Assembly: GCF_030652515.1 (NCBI RefSeq)
Contig: NZ_JAUSAR010000188.1
Span: forward strand, 62,001-126,000
Reading direction: 5' to 3'
From: Aquabacterium sp.
GTDB lineage: Bacteria > Pseudomonadota > Gammaproteobacteria > Burkholderiales > Burkholderiaceae_C
Length of the DNA stretch: 64,000 nt
A program made the translations under genes and the position numbers. This document shows, in pieces, positions 1-8,181 of the stretch. How positions within the stretch are numbered: position 1 is the stretch's first letter; every line of letters starts with the position of its first letter. The notes beneath the pieces were generated by a model, which saw nothing but the letters and a program-made list of their open reading frames with translations, searched no databases and had not been told where the DNA came from.

Positions 1-2
1 AC

Positions 3-977
3 TCACTGACGTAGTTTCCGCGGCTGCCTTTTAGTGTTTCCATCAAACTTGGTTTTTTGTAGTTGTATAAATTGGACTTGAGCATCGAACCCGATTGCAC
101 TCCGCCCATGTTCCAGGGCAATTTCTAGCGCTCTGCCTGTCCCTGAGAACGGATCCAATACTTTGCCATCAGGGGGGCATGAAGTAAGGATCCGAGGTTC
201 AATTAAATCTCGAGGAAATGTCGCGCTGTGACCTGCTTCGCCAGGTGCGACATTAACAGTCACAACATCGCCAGCGCGCGGTTCTGCATGTTCGATGTTG
301 TAGTAATAAGTCGCGCGCCCAGCAGTAGGTTTTTTCACAAAATGAAAAAAATGCTCGTGAACGCTCCGTAGTCGGTCACCTTCTGGGCGAGGTACGGCAT
401 TCGGCTTATGCCAAATCACATCATTACGAAGAATCCAACCGCGTTCTTGCATCGCAATCGCAAAACGAGCCGGAATAAGCAACAAGTTTTTTTCAGCACG
501 AATTCCGCCCGCCGGTGTTTTGCGGCGATAACGCTCATCAGACCCCAAACCTTGCCGCCCTTGCTCGCGAATACTTGCCCAACGCGCAAAATAGGTATCA
601 CCGATGTTGATCCACATCGATCCACCGGCTTTAAGGCTCCGCTTCGCCTTATCTAGAATTTCGGAAAGGTGCTGGACAAACCACTCAGGGTACGGCTCAA
701 GGCCGAGAAGACCTCCGTGTTTGCGATACCACTCATAACCAGGGCTTATGGGTCCAATCTCGCGCACCGTTGGGATGTCATTGAAGTAGTCCCAATTGTG
801 TGGGAGTCCGTAGTCGCGATGCCCCCAGTAGGGCGGCGACGTAATCACCAAGTCGATTGAGTTCTTGGCTACTTCGTCGAACAGGTCATAAGCGTCACCA
901 AGGCGTAGCTCAGCAAGGGGCTTTGCTGGGCTATGTCGCTTTTGCGCAGCTGGTGTAACTAGTACATGTTCATCCAT
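3..977 (-). CDS. Solitary DNA methyltransferase, beta class (probably N4-cytosine)
   Basis: 324-residue S-adenosylmethionine-dependent DNA methyltransferase. The catalytic motif IV reads TSPPYW (residues 46-51) and precedes the SAM-binding motif I DPFSGTG (residues 275-281). This order defines the beta class; a serine before PPY is the form usual for N4-cytosine enzymes, while N6-adenine enzymes more often have Asp or Asn there. Between the motifs is the target-recognition region. The stop codon lies three bases from the window edge, so the protein is complete. No restriction endonuclease is visible beside it, though one could lie further left. It sits in the island cargo and is likely an orphan or restriction-modification methylase. 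The recognition sequence cannot be read from the sequence. Confidence 0.85.
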   Translation of the reverse strand: MDEHVLVTPAAQKRHSPAKPLAELRLGDAYDLFDEVAKNSIDLVITSPPYWGHRDYGLPHNWDYFNDIPTVREIGPISPGYEWYRKHGGLLGLEPYPEWFVQHLSEILDKAKRSLKAGGSMWINIGDTYFARWASIREQGRQGLGSDERYRRKTPAGGIRAEKNLLLIPARFAIAMQERGWILRNDVIWHKPNAVPRPEGDRLRSVHEHFFHFVKKPTAGRATYYYNIEHAEPRAGDVVTVNVAPGEAGHSATFPRDLIEPRILTSCPPDGKVLDPFSGTGRALEIALEHGRSAIGFDAQVQFIQLQKTKFDGNTKRQPRKLRQ

Positions 978-2144
978 CCAGTCATTTTAGGGTCGACATT
1001 GACGTTTCAAGGAGAAAAAGCTGTAGTCATACCAAAGATGCTGCTGCCGTTGTTTCTCGTCTTTGAGTCCCAACGATTTCGCATGCAAGGCCATGCCGCT
1101 CGACTTGCCACTTGCAAACGGTCGGATGCCCGGTCTGTTGTGACTCTTCGGGTTGTGAGTAGCCTGCATCCACTTGACGATGTCTTGAGATGGTTGTTTA
1201 CTGAAAGCTCTTCTGGGCTCCTTGTCCCCGTCCATTGAGGAGAAAAAGGCGTCGCAGTCGTTACCTGCCTTCGAAGAAGGTGCACTCGTTGCACCGCCCC
1301 AGTCCGTCAAGGGCTGCAAGCGTCACCATGCGGCTCTGCCGCATCTTGTTCGAGGCGCTAATGCTGGCTAGACCGGCGCGCCGTCTCACCGCATGCTGCA
1401 TCAATGGCATGCCCATGCAGTACCCACGCTCGGTCGTGGAGGCGAAGCATCCGTTGCCCGCTTGATGGCATTGATCACCTCGCGGTGTTCGCATGCAGCA
1501 AAACGGAGCAGCGGTTGAGCTGCCATAGAACAGGTTCGTCGCCAGCGTCGTTACTGGCAGCTTGCTGACAGTGACGACGCAAGTAGCACGACCGAGCGCC
1601 TTGTCAACCACCGTGGTATGGACCCGTGACGCTGCGCAGTGATGCCAGCAAAACAGGCCACGTCAAGGCGCGTTGATCGAAGTGGATCGAAGGATGGCCA
1701 GACCACCTTCAGTGATCCGATGGGCCCCGAGCCCATGTTTCCCACACAGCACATTCGCCGCGAGTTTCGAACCCGTTGTGAATGACTGTGCGTGCCTTTG
1801 CGGCCCGACCGCACGGCACCGCCAGGCCACCCGTCAGATGGCCGCACCTGGACGTGTGTGAGACGCACACCCCTTGGACCCTGGGTCAATGGTCCTTGCG
1901 CATCGGCTATGCCAACAGGCAAGCCAGCGCAACGCCACAACGACGTGCAACGCAGGCGAGCAGTCAACAACCTTGCACAAAACGGGAATGGTGTCCCGCG
2001 TCCCTTGTAGTCCCTATCGCGCTGCGGCGCGAAGGGCGGACAGAAACACTTACCTGACCTCTCCACACCATGCATAAGCCCGCGCCTCCACTGACACGAG
2101 GCAAGGCGAACGGATCGATGAACAGTCTTTGAAAGGCCTCGGCC
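978..2144. other. Island stretch with no convincing gene
   Basis: About 1.2 kb between the methyltransferase start and the recombinase start. Open frames exist on both strands but overlap each other, lack good ribosome sites and resemble no family I recognise. One 41-codon minus-strand frame at 1401-1526 has protein-like composition (contains ACEHREVINAIKRATDA) but no Shine-Dalgarno sequence, so it could be a fragment of a decayed gene. I see no clear RNA gene, insertion-sequence end or repeat array. The most likely reading is degraded mobile DNA plus the upstream region of the methyltransferase. Confidence 0.4.
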
Positions 2145-3011
2145 ATGCGCGCCCTCAACCGCGATTTCAAGCTCATGTGCCAGCGCAACCGCGACGGCTC
2201 CTTTGCCACGCGGCACGACCGCGAACCGCTGCTGACGATGATGGCGAACCAGCTCCACGAAGACGGTTTCAGGAACCTGAGGGCGCAGGGCCTGCGCACC
2301 AAGCACGTCGATCACCTCGTGAGACGCTGGCAAGCCGAAGGCGCCAGCAGCGGCACCATGAAGAACCGCATGTCGGCCCTGCGATGGGTGGCCGAGAAGA
2401 TCGGCAAAGAAAACATCGTCGCCCGCGACAACGCTGCCTACGGCATCGCCGACCGGCGCTATGTAACGAACGAGTCCAAGGCGAAGGAGTTAGAGCAAGG
2501 CAAGCTGGACAGGGTGTCCGACCCGTACACGGCCATGTCCGTGCGGCTTCAAGAGGCCTTCGGTCTGCGGCGTGAGGAAAGCATCAAGATCCAGCCAGGC
2601 TGGGCCGATAGGGGCGATGTGTTGACGCTCAAGTCCACGTGGACCAAAGGCGGCAAGGAACGCGACATCCCGATCCGCACTGAGACGCAGCGAGACTTGT
2701 TGGGGCAAGCCAAGGTGCTTGCGGGCAAAGGCAGCTTGATCCCCACCGAGATGTCCTACAGGGATCAACTCAACCGCTTCAAGGCACAGACGGCCTTTGC
2801 AGGGATCGACCGTGTTCATGGCTTCCGCCATGCTTATGCGCAGTCGCGCTATGCCGAGTTGACCGGCTGGAAGGCCCCCGCCGCAGGCGGCCCAACCTCC
2901 AAGCAACTGAGCCCTGAACAGAAGGCCATCGACCGGCAAGCCAGACTCACCGTCTCGCGCGAACTGGGGCACGAGAGGGAGCAGATAACGGCGGTCTACC
3001 TGGGCCGTTGA
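2145..3011 (+). CDS. Tyrosine recombinase, Integrase_1-like (ICE/island type)
   Basis: 288-residue site-specific tyrosine recombinase. An N-terminal core-binding region (about 1-110) begins with the pattern LNRDFKLMCQRNRDGS that I associate with the integrase-domain proteins of integrative elements. The catalytic residues appear in order: Arg142 (LRREES), His225 and Arg228 (HGFRHA), His276 (ELGHER) and Tyr285 near the C-terminus (AVYLGR). All are present, so it looks active. The C-terminus stops three residues after the tyrosine, shorter than many relatives. The start lacks a strong ribosome site (GGCC GGCC-rich leader), so the first codon is uncertain. It converges on the P4-type integrase with 24 bp between stop codons. 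Its own att site is not evident. Confidence 0.8.
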   Translation: MRALNRDFKLMCQRNRDGSFATRHDREPLLTMMANQLHEDGFRNLRAQGLRTKHVDHLVRRWQAEGASSGTMKNRMSALRWVAEKIGKENIVARDNAAYGIADRRYVTNESKAKELEQGKLDRVSDPYTAMSVRLQEAFGLRREESIKIQPGWADRGDVLTLKSTWTKGGKERDIPIRTETQRDLLGQAKVLAGKGSLIPTEMSYRDQLNRFKAQTAFAGIDRVHGFRHAYAQSRYAELTGWKAPAAGGPTSKQLSPEQKAIDRQARLTVSRELGHEREQITAVYLGR

Positions 3012-3035
3012 TGGAACGTCAGGCGACGTTGTTGT

Positions 3036-4301
3036 TCAACCGCGTGCATTCGTGAACGGGATGACCTCCGCTCCGCGCCTCAAGGCGTCCAGATAGTCCG
3101 CCCATGCCTGCATCATCGCGCGCCGCTGTGCCATGAACTCCGTGCGGTTGTAGGCGCGCCCAAGGCTGTCTTTGACCGAGTGAGCAAGCTGAGCCTCAAC
3201 CACTGCTTCTGGCACGTCCAGGCGCTCAACCATCAGCGTGCGCGCCATCGCCCGAAAGCCGTGGCCGGTCATCTCGTCCTTGGCAAAGCCCATGCGCCGC
3301 AGGGCAGACAACACGCCGTTCTCGCTCATGGGCCGATCACCGCCGCGCGGGCTGGGGAAGACATACCGGCCATGCCCCGTCAACGGCGTCAGTTCGCGCA
3401 GCACCGCAACGGCCTGCGTCGAAAGCGGCACCATGTGCGACGCACCGCTCACCTTCTGCTGCTTGCTGCGCTTCATCTTCACCGGGGGAATGGTCCACAT
3501 CGCCCCATCCAGATCGAACTCGGCCCATTCGGCCTGGCGCAGTTCACCAGGCCGCAGGAAGACCAGAGGCGCCAGCTTGAGGGCCGCCCGTGTGGTCGGC
3601 ATCCCCTGATAGTCATCAAAGGCGCGGAGCATGCCGCCCACCAGCTTGGGATCGGTGATAGCGGCATGGTGCTTCACAATGACTGGCTTGAGCGCATCGC
3701 GCAGGTCGGCCGCTGGATCGCGTTCGCATCGGCCGGTGGCGATGCCATACCGGAACACCTGTCCGCAAGCATGCCGGATGCGATGGGCAGTTTCGATGGC
3801 GCCCCTTGCTTCAACCCGGCGCAGGGTTTCGAGCAACTTGGGCGCGGTCACCTCGGCAATGGGTATCTCGCCGATCCAGGGAAAGGCGTCCTGCTCCAGG
3901 CGGATGAGCGTGCGCTCGGCATGCCCCTCCGACACCTTCGCTGTATGCACGGTCTGGTGCCATTCCCGCGCGACGGCTTCAAACGTATTGGCCGCCAGAA
4001 CGGCCCGCGTCTCTTTCTCCGCCTTGCGCTTGGCGCCTGGGTCGATGCCTGCCGCGATGTCCTTGCGCGCCTTCTCGCGCCGCTCCCGGGCATCCTTGAG
4101 GCTGACTTCGGGATGCGTGCCCAGCGACAGCATCTTTTCCTTGCCGTCAAACCGGTATCGAAGCCGCCACCACTTGGCCCCGGTGGGCTGAACCTCCAGA
4201 CCCAGGCCGCCGCCATCCGGCAGGTTGTACGACACATCCCGTGGCTTGGCATTGCGGATCGCCGGGTCCGACAGCTTGTTCGTCGCGTTCTTCGCGCTCA
4301 T
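3036..4301 (-). CDS. P4-type integrase (DUF4102 arm domain), tmRNA-targeting
   Basis: 421-residue tyrosine recombinase of the P4/prophage CPS-53 type. The N-terminal arm-binding domain (about 10-90) shows LSDPAIRNAKP and the DGGGLGLEV strand pair. The catalytic domain has Arg250 (LRPGEL), His347-x-x-Arg350 (HGFRAM), His374 (LAHSVKD) and Tyr384 (RAYNRTEF), all intact. The start was moved 23 codons inside the longest frame because AGGAGG lies eight bases before the ATG at 4301. The gene begins 179 bp beyond the tmRNA 3' end and reads away from it in the same direction as tmRNA, the standard layout for an integrase next to its attachment site. It should catalyse integration and excision of the island. 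Confidence 0.93.
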   Translation of the reverse strand: MSAKNATNKLSDPAIRNAKPRDVSYNLPDGGGLGLEVQPTGAKWWRLRYRFDGKEKMLSLGTHPEVSLKDARERREKARKDIAAGIDPGAKRKAEKETRAVLAANTFEAVAREWHQTVHTAKVSEGHAERTLIRLEQDAFPWIGEIPIAEVTAPKLLETLRRVEARGAIETAHRIRHACGQVFRYGIATGRCERDPAADLRDALKPVIVKHHAAITDPKLVGGMLRAFDDYQGMPTTRAALKLAPLVFLRPGELRQAEWAEFDLDGAMWTIPPVKMKRSKQQKVSGASHMVPLSTQAVAVLRELTPLTGHGRYVFPSPRGGDRPMSENGVLSALRRMGFAKDEMTGHGFRAMARTLMVERLDVPEAVVEAQLAHSVKDSLGRAYNRTEFMAQRRAMMQAWADYLDALRRGAEVIPFTNARG

Positions 4302-4410
4302 GGGTGATCCTCCTGTTGTGGGTAACTCGTTTTCAAGAAACCAAGTTACCCGCAAAGTTACCCACAACAAGGCCGGGTTGTCTAGACACCCAATGGGAAG
4401 TGTTGAGACG

Positions 4411-4447
4411 AAAAAAATCCCTAAGTCGTTGATTACTTAGGGATTTT
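4411..4447 (-). terminator. Rho-independent terminator downstream of tmRNA
   Basis: A perfect 13-bp inverted repeat (4414-4426 and 4435-4447, core ATCCCTAAGT / ACTTAGGGAT) with an 8-base loop is followed, reading the minus strand, by seven T residues (4417-4411). It lies 33 bp past the tmRNA 3' end and ends transcription of ssrA before the integrase gene. Confidence 0.85.
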
Positions 4448-4452
4448 GGAGC

Positions 4453-4470
4453 CTCAAGAACCGTCTTGAG
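4453..4470. repeat. Short inverted repeat between tmRNA end and terminator
   Basis: Perfect 7-bp arms CTCAAGA and TCTTGAG around a 4-base loop, ten bases past the tmRNA CCA end. It could be a second hairpin in the precursor trailer or a recombination accessory site. No T-run follows it, so it is not a terminator by itself. Confidence 0.5.
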
Positions 4471-4479
4471 ACCATTGAA

Positions 4480-4505
4480 TGGTGGAGCCGGGGGGAATTG
4501 AACCC
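4480..4505 (-). other. Probable integration site (att) at tmRNA 3' end
   Basis: The T-arm and acceptor end of tmRNA, with GGGTTCAATTCCCCCC followed by GGCTCCACCA, is the usual attachment core for P4-type integrases that use ssrA. The adjacent integrase supports this. The partner direct repeat is expected left of the window and was not seen inside it, so the exact core is an inference. Confidence 0.5.
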
Positions 4506-4851
4506 CCGTCCGCAAACCATCACCGAGCAGTTCTACATGTGTAGCCGTCTGATTTGGATCTCACGGACTCTGTCGCGCAGCGGCACGCTACAGAACCCGC
4601 CAGTCACTTAATCTCGTCCTCTACCGAGTGACCCGGCAGAGAACCAGCCAATGTGTATGACCTCACAGTCCTTGTCTTACGACTCAGACCCAGCCCATCG
4701 GCCAACTGTTGTGAGGCTCACCGGTGTTAAGCGGCGAGTGCGAACGTTTGATCGTTTGCAGTTACTTTGTTTCCAGCTGGATTTACGAGCGAACTGGAGC
4801 TCGACATGCCCTACTTCGGATCCGCATCCACGTCGAAACCTGGTCGGCCCC
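4480..4851 (-). ncRNA. ssrA: Transfer-messenger RNA (tmRNA)
   Basis: 372-nt one-piece tmRNA that rescues stalled ribosomes by trans-translation. The 5' end reads GGGGCCGACCAGGTTTCGAC and the 3' end carries a tRNA-Ala-like T-arm (GGGTTCAATTCCCCCC) and GGCTCCACCA. The tag frame is at 4727-4759 on the minus strand: GCA AAC GAT CAA ACG TTC GCA CTC GCC GCT TAA, giving ANDQTFALAA, a tag ending in the LAA degron recognised by ClpXP-type proteases. The gene is intact despite the island insertion at its 3' end, because the element restores the acceptor sequence. A perfect terminator hairpin follows at 4411-4447. Confidence 0.97.
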
Positions 4852-4868
4852 TTGGAAAAAGGTACCCC

Positions 4869-4874
4869 ATTGTA
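4869..4874 (-). promoter_or_regulatory. Candidate -10 element for ssrA
   Basis: TACAAT on the minus strand ends 17 bases before the mature tmRNA 5' end, which fits a start a few bases upstream of the RNase P cut. No good -35 at 16-18 bp spacing is visible; TTGACT occurs but 25 bp away. Confidence 0.35.
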
Positions 4875-4919
4875 GGCTTAATCGCCCGGGCGTGCTTGTA
4901 GTCAACACCCGGGTAAAAA

Positions 4920-6149
4920 TCAGCTGCGGTAGTCGGCGTTGATGGTCACGTAGTCGTGCGACAAGTCACAGGTCCACACGGTGGCCTGTGCCGCGCCGCG
5001 GGCCAGGCCCACGCGCACGGTGATCTCGCTTTGCTTCATCACGCGCTGGCCGTCTTCCTCGCGGTAAGCGGGGTGGCGGCCGCCCTTGGTCACCACGTGA
5101 ACGTCGTCCAGGTGCAGCTCAATCAGGGTCTGGTCCAGATCGCCAATGCCAGCGTAGCCCACGGCGGCCAGGATGCGGCCCAGGTTCGGGTCGCTGGCGA
5201 AGAACGCAGTTTTGACCAGGGGCGAGTGGGCAATCGCGTAGGCGGCCAGCTTGCATTCGTCCTCGGTGCGGCCGCCTTCCACCGTGATGGTGATGAACTT
5301 GGTGGCGCCTTCGCCGTCGCGCACGATGGCCTGGGCCAGCTGCTGCGACACGGCGATCACGGCAGTGCGCAGGGCGCGGCCCTCGGTGCTGTCCAGGCTG
5401 GTGATCTCGGGGTGCGCGGCCTGGTTGGTGGCGATCAGCACAAAGGAGTCATTCGTGGACGTGTCGCCGTCGATGGTGATGCGGTTGAAGGAAGCATCAG
5501 CCGCCTCCGTGACCAGGGTCTGCAGCAAGCCGGGCGCGATCTTGGCGTCGGTGGCCAGGAAGCCCAGCATGGTGGCCATGTTGGGGCGGATCATGCCCGC
5601 GCCCTTGCTGATGCCGGTGATGCTGACCGTGGCCCCACCAATGCTGACCTGGCGCGAGGCGGCCTTGGGCAGGGTGTCGGTGGTCATGATGCCTTCGGCG
5701 GCCAAGCCCCACTGGTCGGCCTTCAGATCGGCCAAAGCTGCGGGCAGGCCGGCCTGGAGGCGGTCGGTGGGCAGCGTTTCCATGATCACGCCGGTGGAAA
5801 AAGGCAAAACCTGCTCGGGCGCGATGTCCAGGTGCTGGGCCAGGGCCACGCAAGTGGAATGCGCACGCACCAGGCCGTCTTCGCCGGTGCCCGCGTTGGC
5901 ATTGCCGGTGTTGATCACCAGGGCGCGGATATCGCTGTTGGCGGCCAGGTGCTTCTGGCACAGCTGCACGGGGGCGGCGCAGAAGCGGTTCTTGGTGAAC
6001 ACGCCGGCCACGGCACTGCCTTCGTCCAGGGTGATGACCGTCAGGTCGCGTCGGTTGGCCTTGCGGATGCCCGCCATGGTGATGCCCAGCTTGACGCCGG
6101 GAACAGGGTGCAGGTCTTGGTGGTTGGGGGCGGACAGATTGACGGGCAT
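4920..6149 (-). CDS. argJ: Bifunctional ornithine acetyltransferase / N-acetylglutamate synthase
   Basis: 409-residue ArgJ, which transfers acetyl from N-acetylornithine to glutamate and so recycles the acetyl group in arginine biosynthesis. The autocleavage site of the Ntn-hydrolase fold is clear: [14 protein letters not shown] with nucleophile Thr193. Other family blocks seen are [13 protein letters not shown] near 77-89, [10 protein letters not shown] near 118-127 and the [10 protein letters not shown] block. Start set at the ATG at 6149 ([11 protein letters not shown]), which gives the normal length; a longer upstream frame has low-complexity content. It is followed by ssrA in the same direction and preceded by the LytTR regulator with a 31-bp gap. 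Whether it also acts as a synthase (using acetyl-CoA) cannot be read from sequence. Confidence 0.96.
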   Translation of the reverse strand: MPVNLSAPNHQDLHPVPGVKLGITMAGIRKANRRDLTVITLDEGSAVAGVFTKNRFCAAPVQLCQKHLAANSDIRALVINTGNANAGTGEDGLVRAHSTCVALAQHLDIAPEQVLPFSTGVIMETLPTDRLQAGLPAALADLKADQWGLAAEGIMTTDTLPKAASRQVSIGGATVSITGISKGAGMIRPNMATMLGFLATDAKIAPGLLQTLVTEAADASFNRITIDGDTSTNDSFVLIATNQAAHPEITSLDSTEGRALRTAVIAVSQQLAQAIVRDGEGATKFITITVEGGRTEDECKLAAYAIAHSPLVKTAFFASDPNLGRILAAVGYAGIGDLDQTLIELHLDDVHVVTKGGRHPAYREEDGQRVMKQSEITVRVGLARGAAQATVWTCDLSHDYVTINADYRS

Positions 6150-6180
6150 GGTGAGTGGGCTCCAGCGAAGGCTGTGATTT

Positions 6181-6999
6181 TCACATGGCCTTGAACTGGT
6201 AGGCGTACATCCGGCCGACTTCCAGGGTTTCCGGGCGGCCGCGCAGGTGCACGCGCATGCGGCCGTTGGTGCGGCTGACACGCTCGATGGCTTTGAGGTT
6301 GACCACGGCGCTGCGGTGCACCTGCCAGAAATGCTGCGGATTCAGTCGGGGCAGCAGTTCGCGCAAAGGGGTGCGGATCAGCACTTCAGCGCCAGTGGCA
6401 CCGATGCTGGGGGTGATCACTCGGACGTATTTGTCAGCCGCTTCAAAGTACTGCACCTCTTCGATCGGGATCATGAGCAGGCCCGAACCCATGGCGGCCT
6501 GGATCACGGTCAGTGGCGCTGATGAGGGAGTGAGGTCAGCTTGGCGTTCCAGGCTGGCGCTGCGCAGGGCTTGCAGGGTGCCAGCCAGGGCGCCGTCGTC
6601 CTGCGCGGTGGTGCGCAGTTTGAGCTGGGCTTTCAGGCGTTGGCAGGTGGCGGCCATGCGCGTGGTCTGGACGGGCTTGAGCACGTAGTCAACGGCGGCG
6701 CGCTCAAAGGCGGCCAGGGCGTACTGGTCGTAGGCGGTGACGAACACGATCAAGGGCAGGGGCTGCTCGGCGGGCCACGCTTCCACGATGGCTTCAGCGG
6801 CATCCAGGCCATCGCGGTCGGGCATGTGGATGTCCAGGAACAGGATGTCGGGTTGCTCGGCCGTGGCGCGGGTGATGGCTTCACCGCCATCGCGCGCGGG
6901 GGGCAACAAGGTCAGCTCGGGCCACAGGCTGGTCAGCATGGTGGCCAGGGCCTGGGCCAGCACGGGTTCGTCTTCGGCGATCAGGGCGGTGGCGTTCAT
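6181..6999 (-). CDS. LytTR-family response regulator
   Basis: 272-residue DNA-binding response regulator. The receiver domain (1-125) has the acidic pocket E9-D10, phosphoacceptor Asp56 ([12 protein letters not shown]) and the conserved Lys in YVLKPV. After a linker, a LytTR DNA-binding domain spans about 165-272, with [15 protein letters not shown] and the [13 protein letters not shown] block typical of AlgR/LytR proteins. Its ATG overlaps the TGA of the upstream sensor kinase gene (ATGA), so the two are translationally coupled. The target genes cannot be told from sequence; neighbours argJ and the TRAP protein are not obvious targets. AlgR-like regulators in related bacteria often control pili or exopolysaccharide, which would fit the rest of this window but is inference. 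Confidence 0.9.
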   Translation of the reverse strand: MNATALIAEDEPVLAQALATMLTSLWPELTLLPPARDGGEAITRATAEQPDILFLDIHMPDRDGLDAAEAIVEAWPAEQPLPLIVFVTAYDQYALAAFERAAVDYVLKPVQTTRMAATCQRLKAQLKLRTTAQDDGALAGTLQALRSASLERQADLTPSSAPLTVIQAAMGSGLLMIPIEEVQYFEAADKYVRVITPSIGATGAEVLIRTPLRELLPRLNPQHFWQVHRSAVVNLKAIERVSRTNGRMRVHLRGRPETLEVGRMYAYQFKAM

Positions 7000-8171
7000 G
7001 GCAAGGCGATGGCGTTGGTGACGAGGGCGGGGTGGGCCACGGGCAGGCGCAGGGTCACGTGGGTGCCCGTGCCAGCAGGCTGGGTTTCCAGGCTCAGACT
7101 GGCGGTGCTGCCGTACAGCGATTGCAGACGATCGCGCACGCAGCTCAGACCAAAGCCACCGGTGCCGCGCCGGGCCAAAGGGGGGGTGGCTTGCAGACCT
7201 TGGCCGGTGTCGTTCACGCACAGGATCAGGTGCTGGCCATCGTGGCGGGCTTGCACGGTCAGTTGCCCGCCTTGGCGGCTGGGCTCCAGGCCATGCTGGA
7301 TGGCGTTCTCAACCAGGGGCTGCAGCAGCATGGGCGGTACCGGCAGGGCGGACAACTCGTCGGGCAACTCCAGCCGCACTTGCAAGCGTGAGCCCATGCG
7401 GATCTGCATCAGGGCCAGGTAGTCGGCCACGCGCGTGAACTCTTCCGACAAGGGGTGGGCGGGGATGCGGGTGGCGCTCAAGGTGGCGCGCAGAAAAGCG
7501 ATCAGGTGGGCCAGCATGTCTTGCGCGCGTGGCGGGTCGCTGGCGATCAGGGCATGCAGGTTGGCCAGGGTGTTGAACAGCATGTGCGGTTCCAACTGGG
7601 CTTGCAGCAGTTGAAGCTGGGCTTCGACCGCCTGGCGCTGCGCGGCTTCGGCGCGCACCTCGCTGGCGGCCAGGCGCACGCGCAGGTAATCGACCGTGAA
7701 GGTGACCAGGGCCGAGCTGTAACTCAGCACCATCGACACGCCGATGGGCGGGCGCTGCTCGGGCACCGGGAAAGGCCAGGGCAGGGCCAGCGCGGCTTGG
7801 GCCATGGCGATGCCCATGACGCCGGCCACGGGGATGCCAAACAAAATGCCCAGCACGATGGCGGGCCAGCCCACCAGGCCGTAGACGCCGCTGCGGTCAA
7901 AGCGCGCTCTGGCATCAGGCAGCTGCTTCCAACGTCTGCGGGCCTCGCTCAGCCAGACAATGCCAAGCAAGGTCCAGCACCAGTAGCCCAGGCACAGGGC
8001 ATAGATCATGTTGACCAGGAAGCCGTAGCGATGGGGCGATTCGCGGCCCAGCGCCCATTCCATGGCCCACATCACCAGTGCGATGGACACGCTCCACAGC
8101 AAATTGAAGCGCCCGGTCCGGGGGATGGAGCCGTGGACGATCAGGTCGCTGGGGTATTCGCTGTCGGACAT
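6996..8171 (-). CDS. LytS/YehU-type sensor histidine kinase
   Basis: 391-residue membrane histidine kinase paired with the LytTR regulator. It has an N-terminal membrane domain with about four helices (roughly 24-40, 50-74, 95-130, 145-162), a coiled stretch rich in Ala, Glu and Gln (165-195), then a His_kinase domain with His196 in EPHMLFNTL. The ATPase domain shows the N box with Asn289 (LVENAIQHGL) and the G box DTGQG (321-325). No extracytoplasmic sensor domain of size is present, so the signal is probably sensed in the membrane. Stop codon overlaps the regulator start by ATGA. It starts 10 bp after the end of the TRAP gene, suggesting possible readthrough. Confidence 0.9.
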   Translation of the reverse strand: MSDSEYPSDLIVHGSIPRTGRFNLLWSVSIALVMWAMEWALGRESPHRYGFLVNMIYALCLGYWCWTLLGIVWLSEARRRWKQLPDARARFDRSGVYGLVGWPAIVLGILFGIPVAGVMGIAMAQAALALPWPFPVPEQRPPIGVSMVLSYSSALVTFTVDYLRVRLAASEVRAEAAQRQAVEAQLQLLQAQLEPHMLFNTLANLHALIASDPPRAQDMLAHLIAFLRATLSATRIPAHPLSEEFTRVADYLALMQIRMGSRLQVRLELPDELSALPVPPMLLQPLVENAIQHGLEPSRQGGQLTVQARHDGQHLILCVNDTGQGLQATPPLARRGTGGFGLSCVRDRLQSLYGSTASLSLETQPAGTGTHVTLRLPVAHPALVTNAIALP

Positions 8172-8181
8172 GAATGGCGTT

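Larger units (their letters stand above)
1..4480. mobile_element. Right end of a genomic island integrated at the tmRNA gene (left end outside window)
   Basis: A P4-type tyrosine integrase gene lies directly beside the 3' end of the tmRNA gene, in the same orientation, which is the usual arrangement for islands that integrate into ssrA. Within the visible part are a second tyrosine recombinase, a DNA methyltransferase and about 1.2 kb with no confident gene, all typical accessory content. The right boundary is taken as the CCA end of tmRNA. The left boundary and the second attachment repeat are not in the window, so size and completeness are unknown. Seen: gene content and position. Inferred: that it is one element. 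Confidence 0.6.

Noticed and set aside
1551-2333. 260-codon minus-strand open frame in the island
   Set aside because: Lies opposite the start of the tyrosine recombinase, Arg/Ser/Cys-rich and with no family look; a shadow frame in GC-rich DNA.
4875-4905. TTGACT as -35 for ssrA
   Set aside because: Spacing to TACAAT is 25 bp, too long for a sigma-70 promoter.
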